Part shown: positions 36,805 to 46,520 of the stretch, piece by piece | Numbering within the stretch: the first letter of the stretch is position 1 | Layout of the letters: the number at the start of each line of letters is the position of its first letter | DNA from: Shimia abyssi | GTDB taxonomy: Bacteria; Pseudomonadota; Alphaproteobacteria; Rhodobacterales; Rhodobacteraceae | Assembly: GCF_003014475.1 (NCBI RefSeq) | Contig: NZ_PYGJ01000002.1 | Span: 62,001-126,000 of the forward strand | Direction: 5' to 3' | Length of the DNA stretch: 64,000 bases | Notes under the pieces: generated by a model | Seen by the model: only the letters and a program-made list of their open reading frames with translations | Told to the model about the DNA's origin: nothing | Databases searched by the model: none | Position numbers and translations under genes: made by a program

Positions 36805-37259
36805 ATTAGAAACCCGCCAGCGCGTTCATGGCGCAACAGCCAAACCTTGCTTTCCACACCGCCTGCACCCGAAAACCCGGTCAGCCCCTTTGCGCCCATA
36901 ACGCGATGACACGGAATAATAATCGGGATCGGGTTGCCACCGCAGGCCTGTCCGACCGCCTGCGGCATGGCCCCCAACTCCTTAGCGATTTCACCATAAG
37001 TGCGTGTATATCCGATTGGAATGGCAGACATTGCCGCACAGACTGCGCGCTGAAACTCTGTCCCTTCAACACGCAAAGGGAGATCAAAGACATCCAACTC
37101 TCCCGAAAAATACGCTCTTAGCTGCCGCTCTGCCGCCCTCAAAACCGGTGTATCGTCGCACTCACCACGCGCGCCGCCCCACTCCAGCCGCACTATCGCG
37201 CCGTCGTCATCGACAATCCGCATGTCCCCTAAGGGGCTCTCAATCCAACATTCCGCCAT
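36801..37259 (-). CDS. ogt: Methylated-DNA-[protein]-cysteine S-methyltransferase
   Basis: A 152-residue suicide DNA repair protein that takes alkyl groups from O6-alkylguanine. The acceptor motif IIIPCHRVMG with its Cys, the helix-turn-helix arginine-finger region TYGEIAKELGAMPQAVGQAC and the preceding FQRAVCAAMSAIP are intact. The ATG has AAGGTGGGAG directly upstream; an open stretch before it lies in the spacer carrying repeat copy 3. Confidence 0.93.
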   Translation of the reverse strand: MAECWIESPLGDMRIVDDDGAIVRLEWGGARGECDDTPVLRAAERQLRAYFSGELDVFDLPLRVEGTEFQRAVCAAMSAIPIGYTRTYGEIAKELGAMPQAVGQACGGNPIPIIIPCHRVMGAKGLTGFSGAGGVESKVWLLRHERAGGFLI

Positions 37260-37307
37260 ACTCCCACCTTGCCAATGAAAAAGGCGCCCCGCAACCGAAA
37301 CGCCTCT

Positions 37308-37355
37308 CTTCATCTTGACAGAAATACTTCGGGGGTCCGGGGGCCTGGCCCCCGG
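37308..37355 (-). repeat. Dispersed 3'-of-gene repeat, copy 3 (minus orientation)
   Basis: Read on the minus strand: hairpin CCGGGGGCC-A-GGCCCCCGG (37355-37337) followed by CCCCCGAAGTATTTCTG and AAGATGAAG (to 37308). It begins 9 bp after the ileS stop codon, in the orientation of ileS, and lies about 50 bp upstream of ogt. It should serve as the ileS transcript end or as a processing site. Confidence 0.8.
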
Positions 37356-37363
37356 TCTCGCCT

Positions 37364-40297
37364 TCAGCTCAACGCGTCGTTACAACGTCCGCAAACACCG
37401 TCATGCGTGTGATTGCCAACATCCGGCAAGATCTTCCAGCATCGCTGACACTTAGCCCCTTCTGCCTTTTCAAACACCACACCCACACCGTCAGCTTCCG
37501 GCAACCGGAACGCTTCTGCAGGGCTTGGATCGCCAGACAGCTCCACGGCCGATGTGATGCATACATCTTCAAAGGTCACACTCTTCAGCGCCTCCAGCAC
37601 ATCGCTGTCGCGCACATGTACAACCGGCGCTGCCTCCAGTGAGGCGCCGATCACCTTTTCGGTTCGTTGCACTTCCAGTGCCGCAGTCACAACGCGGCGC
37701 ACCCCACGCACCTTGGCCCATTTTGCGGCCAAGGGTTCGTTTAACCAATCCGCTGGAGTCTCGGGGAAGTCTTCCAAATGCACCGAGCTTTCAGCGTCGC
37801 CAAACCGCTCAAGCCAAACTTCTTCCATTGTGAACACAAGGATCGGAGCGAGCCATGTCGTCAGTCGATGATAGAGGATATCCAGCACGGTACGCGCGGC
37901 CCGGCGGCGCTCCGTATCCCCGTCGCAATAAAGCGCATCTTTGCGAATATCAAAATAGAACGACGACAGGTCCACAGTGGCGAAATTGAACACCGCACTA
38001 AATACACCTTGGAAATCATACGCCGCGTACCCTGTGCGCACTTTGTGATCCAGCTCTGCCAAACGGTGCAGCACCCAGCGTTCCAGCTCGGGCATATCAG
38101 CCACGTCCATTCGGTCCGCCTCGGTGAACTCACTCAGCGACCCCAACATGTAGCGCATTGTGTTGCGCAACCGGCGATAGCTGTCCGCCACACCTTTCAG
38201 GATCTCTGGCCCAATCCGCTGATCTGCGGTGTAATCCGTCTGAGCCACCCAAAGGCGCAGGATATCTGCGCCGTATTGCTGCACGACCTTTTCAGGTACG
38301 ATGGTGTTGCCCAACGATTTGGACATCTTGTTGCCCTTCTCGTCCAGCGTGAACCCGTGCGTGACAACGTTGCGATAGGGCGCGCGGCCCTTGGTGCCAC
38401 AGGCTTGCAGCAGAGATGAATGGAACCAACCACGGTGTTGATCGGTGCCTTCCATGTAAACATCGGCAATGCCATCCTCGGTGCCATCTGCCCGGTCGCG
38501 CAACACAAATGAGTGCGTGGAACCGGAATCAAACCACACGTCCAATACGTCAAACACCTGTTCCCATTCGTCCGGATTGTAGTCGCTGCCCAAGAACCGC
38601 GCCTTGGCACCATCCTTATACCAACAATCCGCACCTTCGGTTTCAAATGCCGCTACAACACGCGCGTTGACAGCCGGATCCCTCATAAGGAAATCCTCGT
38701 CATGTGGCATCGCGTCTTTCTTGACAAAACATGTCAGCGGTACGCCCCATGCGCGCTGACGGCTCAAAACCCAATCGGGGCGCGTCTCGATCATGGCGAA
38801 CAGACGGTTTCGGCCCGTTTGCGGGTGCCATTTAACCAGCTTGTCGATGGAATTTAGCGCACGCTCCCGGATGGTATCTCCCATCTCGCTCTGCCCGTCA
38901 TCGATGTCGCGGTCCACAGCAGCAAACCACTGCGGCGTGTTGCGGAAAATCACCGGCGCTTTGGAACGCCAGGAATGCGGGTAGCTGTGTGTCACTCGGC
39001 CCCTTGCGATCAACGCGCCGCCCTCGGCCAGCTTACTGATCACAGCGGTGTTTGCACCGCCTTCCTTACCTTTGGGCGTGATGATCACTTCGCCACCAAA
39101 CAATGGCAATGACTGCCGGAACGACCCGTCTTCGATCACGTTATGGGTCATTTGCAACCCGTGTTTGATACCAAGGATATAGTCGTCCGCACCGTGGCTG
39201 GGTGCAGTGTGCACAAACCCGGTCCCCGCCTCGTCGGTCACGTGATCACCAGGCAGCATTGGCACATCGAAATCCCACTCACCCTCGCCACCATCAACAC
39301 TGCGTAGCGGGTGACCACATATCACCAGATCCAACTGATCCGCAGACACATCCCGTTTACGGATAAATTCATCCACCTTGGCCGACTTCATCACGTCTTC
39401 GGCCAGATTGTCGGCCAGCAGGTAATGATCACCTTTCTTTGCCCAATTCCCCTCAGGAGCCGAGGTGACTTTATAAAGTCCGTAGCTCAATTCAGGGTTA
39501 AACGCGATGGCGCGGTTTGACGGGATCGTCCAGGGTGTGGTGGTCCAGATAACCACATTCACACCGATCAGCTGTGACCGTGCGCCGGTTTTCTCTACCG
39601 CACGTACAATCAGGAATTTCACCCAGATTGTGTGGCTCTTGTGGTCGTGATACTCGATCTCGGCCTCGGCCAGCGCGGTCTTTTCGACCGGTGACCACAT
39701 CACGGGCTTTGACCCCTGATAAAGCGTGCCATTCATCAGGAATTTCATGAATTCTTCGGCGATCACCGCCTCAGCGTGGTAATCCATCGTCAGATAGGGA
39801 TCGTCCCAGTTGCCCGTGATCCCCAGCCGCTTGAACTCTTCGCGTTGGATGTCGACCCATTTCTCGGCAAAGGCGCGGCATTCCTGACGGAATTCGATCA
39901 TGTCAACCGCATCCTTATCCTTTCCCTTGGCGCGGTATTGTTCCTCGATCTTCCATTCAATGGGTAGACCGTGGCAATCCCAGCCGGGCACATAGCGGCT
40001 GTCATGCCCCATCATCTGATGGCTGCGCACGATCATATCCTTGATCGTCTTGTTAAGTGCGTGTCCGATATGCAGATGCCCGTTCGCATAAGGAGGGCCA
40101 TCATGCAGGGTAAAGGGTTCGCGACCCTTTTTCTCGCGCAGCTTGTCATACACCCCAATCTGTGCCCAGCGCTCCAGCCAACCGGGCTCGCGTTTGGGCA
40201 GGCCTGCGCGCATTGGAAAATCGGTTTTTGGCAAGTTCAGCGTGGATTTGTAGTCAGGTGTGTCCTGAGCGGTATCAGAGGTCTTATCGGCGCACAT
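37364..40297 (-). CDS. ileS: Isoleucyl-tRNA synthetase
   Basis: A 977-residue class I aminoacyl-tRNA synthetase. The HIGH motif (YANGHLHIGHALNKTIKD, near residue 75), the editing domain, the KMSKS motif (EKGNKMSKSLGNTIVPE, near residue 605) and the C-terminal zinc ribbon (CQRCWKILPDVG then CGRCND) are all present. Length and zinc tail fit the bacterial IleS1 type. It is preceded by a 201-bp spacer in which I see no gene. Confidence 0.97.
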   Translation of the reverse strand: MCADKTSDTAQDTPDYKSTLNLPKTDFPMRAGLPKREPGWLERWAQIGVYDKLREKKGREPFTLHDGPPYANGHLHIGHALNKTIKDMIVRSHQMMGHDSRYVPGWDCHGLPIEWKIEEQYRAKGKDKDAVDMIEFRQECRAFAEKWVDIQREEFKRLGITGNWDDPYLTMDYHAEAVIAEEFMKFLMNGTLYQGSKPVMWSPVEKTALAEAEIEYHDHKSHTIWVKFLIVRAVEKTGARSQLIGVNVVIWTTTPWTIPSNRAIAFNPELSYGLYKVTSAPEGNWAKKGDHYLLADNLAEDVMKSAKVDEFIRKRDVSADQLDLVICGHPLRSVDGGEGEWDFDVPMLPGDHVTDEAGTGFVHTAPSHGADDYILGIKHGLQMTHNVIEDGSFRQSLPLFGGEVIITPKGKEGGANTAVISKLAEGGALIARGRVTHSYPHSWRSKAPVIFRNTPQWFAAVDRDIDDGQSEMGDTIRERALNSIDKLVKWHPQTGRNRLFAMIETRPDWVLSRQRAWGVPLTCFVKKDAMPHDEDFLMRDPAVNARVVAAFETEGADCWYKDGAKARFLGSDYNPDEWEQVFDVLDVWFDSGSTHSFVLRDRADGTEDGIADVYMEGTDQHRGWFHSSLLQACGTKGRAPYRNVVTHGFTLDEKGNKMSKSLGNTIVPEKVVQQYGADILRLWVAQTDYTADQRIGPEILKGVADSYRRLRNTMRYMLGSLSEFTEADRMDVADMPELERWVLHRLAELDHKVRTGYAAYDFQGVFSAVFNFATVDLSSFYFDIRKDALYCDGDTERRRAARTVLDILYHRLTTWLAPILVFTMEEVWLERFGDAESSVHLEDFPETPADWLNEPLAAKWAKVRGVRRVVTAALEVQRTEKVIGASLEAAPVVHVRDSDVLEALKSVTFEDVCITSAVELSGDPSPAEAFRLPEADGVGVVFEKAEGAKCQRCWKILPDVGNHTHDGVCGRCNDALS

Positions 40298-40498
40298 CTC
40301 GCGGCGTCCTTCATCTATCGGATCATGTTAGGGGTGTGTCAGGGCGGCGCGATGTCTCAAACGCCTTGTCCCGGCGGCTCGTCTTGCTCAGAGCGCCGGG
40401 CATATAATTCGAATAATGATCGCGAAATGGGCCATCATGCCCGCCTTATAGGCTTGGATTTGTGCGGGGTCCAGAGCTTGCACACCCGGCCCTATCCC

Positions 40499-40927
40499 TT
40501 ACACCTCATAGGTGCTCAAGTCCTCGGGCGCGTGCAATAACGTGCCTTCGTATTTGGGTAAATCATCCTGCACCTTCAGCCAGGGTAATTTGCTCTGAAA
40601 GTTGACATGAAACTCTGGCTTGAATTCGCGCGGATCATCCAGCGTCGCTGCATAGAGATGCATCCCCCCTGCATAATGATCCGCCTCAAACCCCATCGGT
40701 GTGCCGCAGGTCGCACAAAAGTGCCGCCGCACCCGCGGCGAACTCTCATATGTGCGCACGTCGTCCCCGACCCATCGAAACGCCTTCTCCGGCAAGCCCA
40801 GCCACGCCACGACAGGAGCTGCGCAATTGCGTCGGCAATCGTCACAATGGCAATAGCACGCCCAAGTTACTTCGCCCTCAAAAGCAAATCGTGTTTGTCC
40901 GCACAAACACCGCCCCGTCTTTTCCAT
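40499..40927 (-). CDS. GFA-family (CENP-V/Mss4-like) zinc protein
   Basis: A 142-residue protein with the zinc-binding cysteine set of the glutathione-dependent formaldehyde-activating family: GRCLCGQTRF, CYCHCDDCRRNC and CATCGTPMGF. Most members of this group are not proven formaldehyde enzymes, so only the family is called. It stands alone between ileS and the globin gene. Confidence 0.9.
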   Translation of the reverse strand: MEKTGRCLCGQTRFAFEGEVTWACYCHCDDCRRNCAAPVVAWLGLPEKAFRWVGDDVRTYESSPRVRRHFCATCGTPMGFEADHYAGGMHLYAATLDDPREFKPEFHVNFQSKLPWLKVQDDLPKYEGTLLHAPEDLSTYEV

Positions 40928-41084
40928 GCAAACCGCTCCCTAGCTCTCCTGGCAAAACTTTGCACATCAAAGCCTGACGGGACCCGCCCAGAAGCGACAT
41001 TTTGCACCCACCAGCGATCTGTCATTTCACCCGACCCCACGGCGCGCTATGATCTGCCAACCAATTCTTTAGTGAACATAACCC

Positions 41085-41492
41085 ATGCCCGCACTCCCCC
41101 CACGCTTCAACATCTCCCGCGACGACATCGCACGCGTTGTTGCCGCTTTTTACGAGCAGGTCCGCGTCCATCCCGGTCTAGGTCCCGTCTTTGCCGCCCA
41201 CGTCACCGACTGGCCCTCGCATGAAGCTAAAATTACCCGTTTCTGGGCAAACGCCATCCTGCATGAACGGGGCTATGATGGGAATCCTGTCAAAATCCAT
41301 CGCGATGCTGGCAATGTCCGTCCCGGCATGTTCGAACCGTGGCTGGCTTTGTTTGACCACACTTTGCGCCACGAGCTCACGCCCGAACAGGCCCGCGCGT
41401 GGTCCGCGCTCGCCCACACGATCGGCCGATCCCTGCGCGCCAGCGTCGTCGAGAAAATGCAAGGCCCCGGCGGCGTCCCGATACTGCGCTAA
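41085..41492 (+). CDS. Group III truncated hemoglobin
   Basis: A 135-residue single-domain globin. The 2-on-2 globin core is visible: FYEQVRVHPGLGPVFAAHV (helix B/E region), FWANAILHERGYDGNP and the proximal histidine in FDHTLRHEL (helix F). Group III placement follows the short N-terminus and this wording, recalled from proteobacterial relatives. Such globins bind O2 or NO; a protective role against NO is possible. Confidence 0.88.
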   Translation: MPALPPRFNISRDDIARVVAAFYEQVRVHPGLGPVFAAHVTDWPSHEAKITRFWANAILHERGYDGNPVKIHRDAGNVRPGMFEPWLALFDHTLRHELTPEQARAWSALAHTIGRSLRASVVEKMQGPGGVPILR

Positions 41493-41506
41493 CAACGTGC
41501 ACCCAA

Positions 41507-41536
41507 GCGAGGAAAGCCCGCAAGGGCTTGAGGAGC
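41507..41536 (+). repeat. Palindromic GNRA-loop repeat, copy A
   Basis: A 30-bp unit: GCGAGGA, stem AAGCCC, loop GCAA, stem GGGCTT, then GAGGAGC. It lies 15 bp after the globin stop and 18 bp before the convergent ycjF end. It matches copy B inside the dihydroorotase-like gene at 28 of 30 positions. Confidence 0.7.
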
Positions 41537-41554
41537 GCGCGCGCCAAACCAATT

Positions 41555-42544
41555 TTACCGATCGAACAACCCAGTCAATGACCGCTTGACCAAGCCCGAC
41601 ACCTTTGGCTGACGCGCTTCGCCAAATGGCATCGGACGACACACCTCCATCGCCGCGACACCAACCCGCGCCGTCAACGCGCCATTGACCAGACCTTCGC
41701 CAAACCGCCGACTTACCTTGGCCAACGCGCCCCCACCTACCAATGTTCCAATCAAATCGTCACCCGCAGCAACGGCACCTGTGGCCACCAAATGCGTCAT
41801 CACGGCTCTGAACAATCGCCAACTGCCAAGCGTCCCGGATCGCCCACCGTAAATTTCGGCAATGCGCCGTATCATGCGCATGTTCGCAGACAGCGCAGCA
41901 ACCACGTCCGCCAACGCCAGCGGAACCAGCGCTGTGACCATCGCTACCTGCCGCGCTGCGGCTTCCACCTCTCGCTGCGCTGCCGTGTCCAAAGGCGCTA
42001 AAACCTCCGCCTCGGCCATCACCAACAACGCATCCCCATCCAGCACGTCACCGCGCCGTTCCGCGAGCCGCTCACGTCCCCAGCGTGTATCCGAGCGCCC
42101 CTGATAAAACCGATCCAGCCGATCCGCCACATCCCGCGCATCCGCAAGCTCACCTGACACCACCGCCGCATCCGCAACTGACCGCAGCTGATCCACCCGA
42201 CGCAACCGTGCAAACCCCGCCAGCTCACGCAGAACCAACGCCAAAGCCACCACTAACAACGCGCCTCCCATGGCCATAAAAACCATGCCAAGCGTCGGAG
42301 AGCGCGCCACCAATCCGGTGGCAAAGTCCCACGCCGTCACCGAAATCCCCGCTCCCAGGAATCCAATTAACAGGCTCCAGAACAACTTCCCCAACCAGGA
42401 TCCCTTACGTGCGCCCACCTGGGCTGCCACCTGCATTGCCCGCCCTTCTGGGCTGGGCGCCGTCAGATCCGGCACTGGCGCCGCATCCTCGACCTTGACC
42501 GAGGGTTGATCCTCAAGATCAATCAAAACAGGGCCCTTGCTCAC
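41555..42544 (-). CDS. YcjF-family membrane protein (TIGR01620/DUF697)
   Basis: A 329-residue protein with two membrane helices (about residues 50-72 and 85-108: LFWSLLIGFLGAGISVTAWD; TLGMVFMAMGGALLVVALAL) and a C-terminal domain of DUF697 type (AARQVAMVTALVPLALADVV; IYGGRSGTLGSWRLF). It is the usual partner of the YcjX GTPase, here joined by a 4-bp overlap. Linked to envelope stress in enterobacteria; mechanism unknown. Confidence 0.88.
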   Translation of the reverse strand: MSKGPVLIDLEDQPSVKVEDAAPVPDLTAPSPEGRAMQVAAQVGARKGSWLGKLFWSLLIGFLGAGISVTAWDFATGLVARSPTLGMVFMAMGGALLVVALALVLRELAGFARLRRVDQLRSVADAAVVSGELADARDVADRLDRFYQGRSDTRWGRERLAERRGDVLDGDALLVMAEAEVLAPLDTAAQREVEAAARQVAMVTALVPLALADVVAALSANMRMIRRIAEIYGGRSGTLGSWRLFRAVMTHLVATGAVAAGDDLIGTLVGGGALAKVSRRFGEGLVNGALTARVGVAAMEVCRPMPFGEARQPKVSGLVKRSLTGLFDR

Positions 42545-43956
42545 AACCGATCTCCAATCAAAAACTGTGCCGCCCGATCCAACCGGATATGGGGAGGCCC
42601 ATCACCCGCCCGTAAACTCAACGGGGCTGGCGCAAACTTCATTACTTGATAATCCTGATCCAGCCACGCGTCGGCCCCCTGCCGCGCGGGTCCCAGCAGC
42701 TGCGCCGGATCATCCGGCAGCGCGCCGGGATAAAACGCTGCCTGCCTCCCTGTCTCCAGCAGCCGCCCCCGAACACAATCAAGCTCGCGGCCATCATGGC
42801 GTACCTGTTCCTCTGTCGTTGCGCGTAAAGACGCTAGTGACATCGCTTGCGTCATTGCGCCTGCAAATTGTGCCCGATCAGATGCATCACCCGTCAACGC
42901 CTCCATGATGGCCGTCAACTGAGGGTGCTGTGTGTGGTGTAAATGGTCCGCTTTTGTCGCCGCAAACAAGATCTTTTCGACCCGCTTGCCCAACAGTAAC
43001 CTTGTCAGAAACGCATTCCGCCCAGGGCGAAAGGCCGTCAGAATGTCGGCCAATCCGGCTCGCATATCCTCTACCGCACGTGGCCCTGCATGGATTGCGC
43101 CCAACGCGTCAACCAAGACCACCTGCCGGTCAATCCGGCTGAAATGATCGCGGAAAAACGGCTTTACCACCCGCGACTTATAGGCCTCAAACCGCCGCTC
43201 AAACGCCCGCCAAAGCGACCGACGGCCGGGCCGCTCAGCCTCTGGCAACGGCGCGAACGTCAATACCGGCGATCCATCCAGATCACCGGGCAGCAAAAAC
43301 CGCCCCGGCGTGCAGTCATGGTACCCGGCACCGCGTGCCGCATGAAGATACCCGGTAAATGTTGCCGACAATCCCTTGGCCTGCACCTCGTCCAAATCTC
43401 CAGCTGGATCCACATCGCGCACCGCCGCGCGATACGCGTCGGCCTCGTCGCGCGGTTCGATCCGGGCCAACACCTCCCGGCTCCACTCTGCAAAGCTCTT
43501 GTCCAGCAACCCGAGGTCCAGCAACCACTCACCCGGATAATCCACGATGTCCAGATGCACGGTACGCGGCCCTTGCAACCCTGACAGCAACCCAGATGGT
43601 CGCACCCTCAACGACAAACGCAGCTCACTGATCGCGCGTGTACTGTCCGGCCAATGCGGCTCTGGTCCGGTCAAGGCAGCCAGATGAGTCTCATAGTCGA
43701 AACGGGGCACAGTATCATCTGGCTGGGGTTGCAAAAATGCCGCCTCGATACGCCCTTCGGACGCGGCCACCAATTGCCCCATGCGGCCCCGATCCAACAG
43801 GTTCGCGACCAAAGACGTGATAAACACTGTCTTGCCCGACCGCGCCAACCCGGTCACACCCAGCCGGATCACAGGCTCAAAGAACGTCTCCGACACCGTA
43901 TCACCCAAGGTCTCGACCCCGCGTGCCACGCCGTCCGTCAATGACGAAAATACCAA
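42541..43956 (-). CDS. YcjX-family predicted GTPase/ATPase
   Basis: About 471 residues. The Walker A loop GVTGLARSGKTVFITSLVAN lies about 30 residues from the start; other YcjX stretches are VHLDIVDYPGEWLLDLGLLD (Walker B region) and FAATKADHLHHTQHPQL. The open frame continues 93 codons upstream, but beyond 44068 it runs antisense through truA, so a downstream start is needed. I propose the TTG at 43956 (AAGGGG 8 bp upstream, MVFSSLTDGVARG); TTG 43941 and GTG 43929 are alternatives. Co-expressed with ycjF. Confidence 0.87.
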   Translation of the reverse strand: MVFSSLTDGVARGVETLGDTVSETFFEPVIRLGVTGLARSGKTVFITSLVANLLDRGRMGQLVAASEGRIEAAFLQPQPDDTVPRFDYETHLAALTGPEPHWPDSTRAISELRLSLRVRPSGLLSGLQGPRTVHLDIVDYPGEWLLDLGLLDKSFAEWSREVLARIEPRDEADAYRAAVRDVDPAGDLDEVQAKGLSATFTGYLHAARGAGYHDCTPGRFLLPGDLDGSPVLTFAPLPEAERPGRRSLWRAFERRFEAYKSRVVKPFFRDHFSRIDRQVVLVDALGAIHAGPRAVEDMRAGLADILTAFRPGRNAFLTRLLLGKRVEKILFAATKADHLHHTQHPQLTAIMEALTGDASDRAQFAGAMTQAMSLASLRATTEEQVRHDGRELDCVRGRLLETGRQAAFYPGALPDDPAQLLGPARQGADAWLDQDYQVMKFAPAPLSLRAGDGPPHIRLDRAAQFLIGDRL

Positions 43957-44067
43957 ACCGCCTGCCCCTTTAGTCGTTGCTTGCAGAAAATCTAGTCCCT
44001 CACCGCCCCATTTTCCAGTGCCACTGCCCGCTTCAAATCCGAGAGCGAATCCTCTATCGCTCACCCC

Positions 44068-44835
44068 ATGCCCAGATACGCTCTCCAAGTCGAATACCAC
44101 GGACACCCCTTTGCCGGGTGGCAACGTCAGGCCGACCAACCTTCGGTGCAGGGCGCGATTGAAGCCGCGCTCGCCCGCATTGAGCCCGGCCCCTTTACCA
44201 TCGCCGCCGCCGGACGTACCGATGCAGGCGTGCACGGTCTAGCGCAGGTCGCTCATGCCGACATGGCCAAGGAGTGGGATCCCTTCCGCCTGTCTGAGGC
44301 GCTGAATTACCACCTTAAACCCAACCCCATTGCCATTGTCCAAGCCGCTCGAGTGGACGATGACTGGCATGCCCGTTTCTCTGCCCATGAGCGCCGCTAC
44401 CTATTTCGCATCTTGATGCGTCGTGCACCGGCCACCCATCAGGCGGGACTTGTCTGGCAGGTCAGCCAGCCCCTTGACGCAGATGCCATGCAAGAGGGTG
44501 CCAATCACCTGATTGGCCATCATGATTTCACAACATTCCGCAGCTCCATCTGTCAGGCCGCCAGCCCGCTCAAAACGCTTGATGCACTTGATGTGGAATC
44601 GGTCGATACCCTGTGGGGCCCGGAAATCCACTTCCACGTGCGTGCCCGCTCCTTCCTGCACAATCAGGTCCGCAGCTTTGTCGGCACCCTCGAACGGGTC
44701 GGCGCTGGTGCATGGGCTCCTGAGGACGTTCGCACCGCGCTGGACTCCAAAAGCCGCGCCGCCTGCGGCCCTGTTTGCCCGCCACAGGGGCTCTATCTAG
44801 CCGGTGTCGGCTACCCGTCCGATCCCTTCACCTGA
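44068..44835 (+). CDS. truA: tRNA pseudouridine(38-40) synthase TruA
   Basis: A 255-residue pseudouridine synthase acting on positions 38-40 of the anticodon arm. The catalytic Asp lies in [15 protein letters not shown] (near residue 52); [12 protein letters not shown] and [17 protein letters not shown] are also typical. Divergent from ycjX with about 110 bp between the proposed starts. Confidence 0.96.
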   Translation: MPRYALQVEYHGHPFAGWQRQADQPSVQGAIEAALARIEPGPFTIAAAGRTDAGVHGLAQVAHADMAKEWDPFRLSEALNYHLKPNPIAIVQAARVDDDWHARFSAHERRYLFRILMRRAPATHQAGLVWQVSQPLDADAMQEGANHLIGHHDFTTFRSSICQAASPLKTLDALDVESVDTLWGPEIHFHVRARSFLHNQVRSFVGTLERVGAGAWAPEDVRTALDSKSRAACGPVCPPQGLYLAGVGYPSDPFT

Positions 44836-44985
44836 TCCGCTTCTCAATGTTCCTCAATACCTCGGGGAGTCGCAGCTATGCTACGATGGAGCGGCGCGCA
44901 ACTCCCCGCTTTCCTCTAGGGAAACCCTTGACCATCCGCGTCCGGCATGCTCACCCTGACGACCATCCATTTCGCGAGGGCGTCC

Positions 44986-46107
44986 ATGTTCAAGCCAGCT
45001 ATCACAGGCACCGGGGTGTTTACCCCTGAGCAAATCATCACAAATGACGAACTGGTCGAAAGCTTCAACGCTTATGTTGACCGTTTTAACGCCAAAAATG
45101 CCGACGTCATTGCCACTGGCGACATCGCTGCGCTGGAACATTCCAACAGCGATTTCATCTTGAAAGCCTCCGGAATAGAACAGCGACACGTGATCGACAA
45201 AGCAGGTGTGCTTGACCCAAAGGTTATGCGCCCGAACTTACGCCAACGGACCGATGATGAACCTTCGCTGATGTGCGAAATGGCACTTGATGCCTGCCAC
45301 AAAGCACTCGAACAGGCCGGAGTCGCCGCAACTGACATCGACCTTGTCATATGTGCCGCCTCCAACCATGAACGCGCCTATCCGGCCATAGCCGTCGAAA
45401 TCCAACAGGCGCTTGGTGCGGGTGGGTTCGCGTTTGACATGAACGTCGCCTGTTCCTCGGCAACTTTTGGCATTCAGGCCGCTGCCGACATGATCCGCTC
45501 AGGCTCAGTCCGAAAAGCCATCGTTGTGAACCCGGAAATCTGTTCGGCCCACCTCGAATGGCGCGACCGGGATTGCCACTTTATCTTTGGCGACGTCGCC
45601 ACCGCCACCCTGATTGAGCGCGACGAAGACGCCGAGGGGCCGCATTTCGAAATCATCTCAACCCGTTGCTCGACCCAGTTCTCAAACAATATCCGCAACA
45701 ACAATGGGTTCCTGCGCCGTTCACGCCCGGACGGCATGATCGACCGGCGCGACATGCAGTTCATGCAAAACGGTCGGAAGGTATTCAAAGAAGTGCTCCC
45801 GATGGTTTCAGCACACATGCTAAGCCATTTAGAAGACGAAAAACTTGCCCAGTCTGACCTAAAGCGGCTTTGGCTGCATCAAGCCAATAAGACCATGAAT
45901 GATTTCATTGGAAAAAAAGTTCTTGGGAAGACCCCGGAACCAGGTCAACAACCCAACATCCTACAAAACTACGCAAACACCTCATCCGCAGGATCCATCA
46001 TTGCATTTTCCCAACACTCTCAAGACTTAAGGCTGGGCGAAATCGGCATGATTTGCTCGTTTGGAGCTGGCTATTCAGTTGGTTCAGTTGTCCTGAGACG
46101 CCAGTAA
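44986..46107 (+). CDS. Beta-ketoacyl-ACP synthase III-like enzyme
   Basis: A 373-residue thiolase-fold condensing enzyme, longer than housekeeping FabH (about 320). The Cys-His-Asn triad is complete: FDMNVACSSATFG, WLHQANKTMNDF and NYANTSSAGSII. It contains insertions such as the stretch FNAKNADVIATGDIAALEHS near the N-terminus. Such paralogues act in secondary lipid, polyketide or signal synthesis as well as in fatty-acid initiation. No other fatty-acid gene is nearby; a LuxR-type regulator lies convergent downstream. ATG with GAGGGCG upstream is preferred over an earlier in-frame ATG at 44947. Confidence 0.88.
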   Translation: MFKPAITGTGVFTPEQIITNDELVESFNAYVDRFNAKNADVIATGDIAALEHSNSDFILKASGIEQRHVIDKAGVLDPKVMRPNLRQRTDDEPSLMCEMALDACHKALEQAGVAATDIDLVICAASNHERAYPAIAVEIQQALGAGGFAFDMNVACSSATFGIQAAADMIRSGSVRKAIVVNPEICSAHLEWRDRDCHFIFGDVATATLIERDEDAEGPHFEIISTRCSTQFSNNIRNNNGFLRRSRPDGMIDRRDMQFMQNGRKVFKEVLPMVSAHMLSHLEDEKLAQSDLKRLWLHQANKTMNDFIGKKVLGKTPEPGQQPNILQNYANTSSAGSIIAFSQHSQDLRLGEIGMICSFGAGYSVGSVVLRRQ

Positions 46108-46438
46108 ACCCAACTTCCGATTCGTTGGAGTGGCTTTCTTGTCATGCAGGACACTACTATAAATCACAGCAATATCGCCATTAACTACCATTAATGACAG
46201 TAATTTATTACCAATTAGTTTGGGATTCCCTACCAGACAGAGTAATTTCCCTAGGGTAATCTGGTGCTAGGAAGTTGCAGTACACGCGAGTGCCCACATC
46301 CCCAGGTAGGCCAGTGTATTGTGAGGGGAAAGTTAATAATTTACCCACTTCTGCTTTGTGCTGTCCCGTGCAGAGCTATTTTGATCGATGCGCACACCCG
46401 TGCAACTCGAATTTCCTCTAGGTCTTTTTATGACGCAT
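46108..46438. other. AT-rich spacer between the KAS III-like and LuxR-type genes
   Basis: With the hairpin below, a 413-bp stretch without a convincing gene. It is clearly more AT-rich than its surroundings and carries short repeats: CCATTAA twice (near 46170-46195), AGTAATTT twice (near 46198 and 46240) and a CCCTAGGG palindrome near 46248. Short frames here have no ribosome site or similarity. Could hold a degraded gene or regulatory RNA; nothing is provable. Confidence 0.4.
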
Positions 46439-46464
46439 GGGTGTTTCAGGAAACTGAGACACCC
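46439..46464. terminator. Stable hairpin with GAAA tetraloop, possible bidirectional terminator
   Basis: GGGTGTTTCAG (46439-46449), loop GAAA (46450-46453), CTGAGACACCC (46454-46464): an 11-bp stem with one G-T pair and a GNRA loop on the plus-strand RNA. It lies 57 bp beyond the stop of the minus-strand LuxR gene and downstream of the KAS III-like gene. There is no clean U-tract on either strand. Confidence 0.5.
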
Positions 46465-46520
46465 AATTACTTTGTGTCGAACAGTTTCGCCAGAATTTCT
46501 CGTCTCGATCCAAACTCTTG

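Noticed and set aside
43957-44235. N-terminal extension of the YcjX protein by 93 residues
   Set aside because: Most of it is antisense to the well-supported truA gene and does not resemble YcjX.
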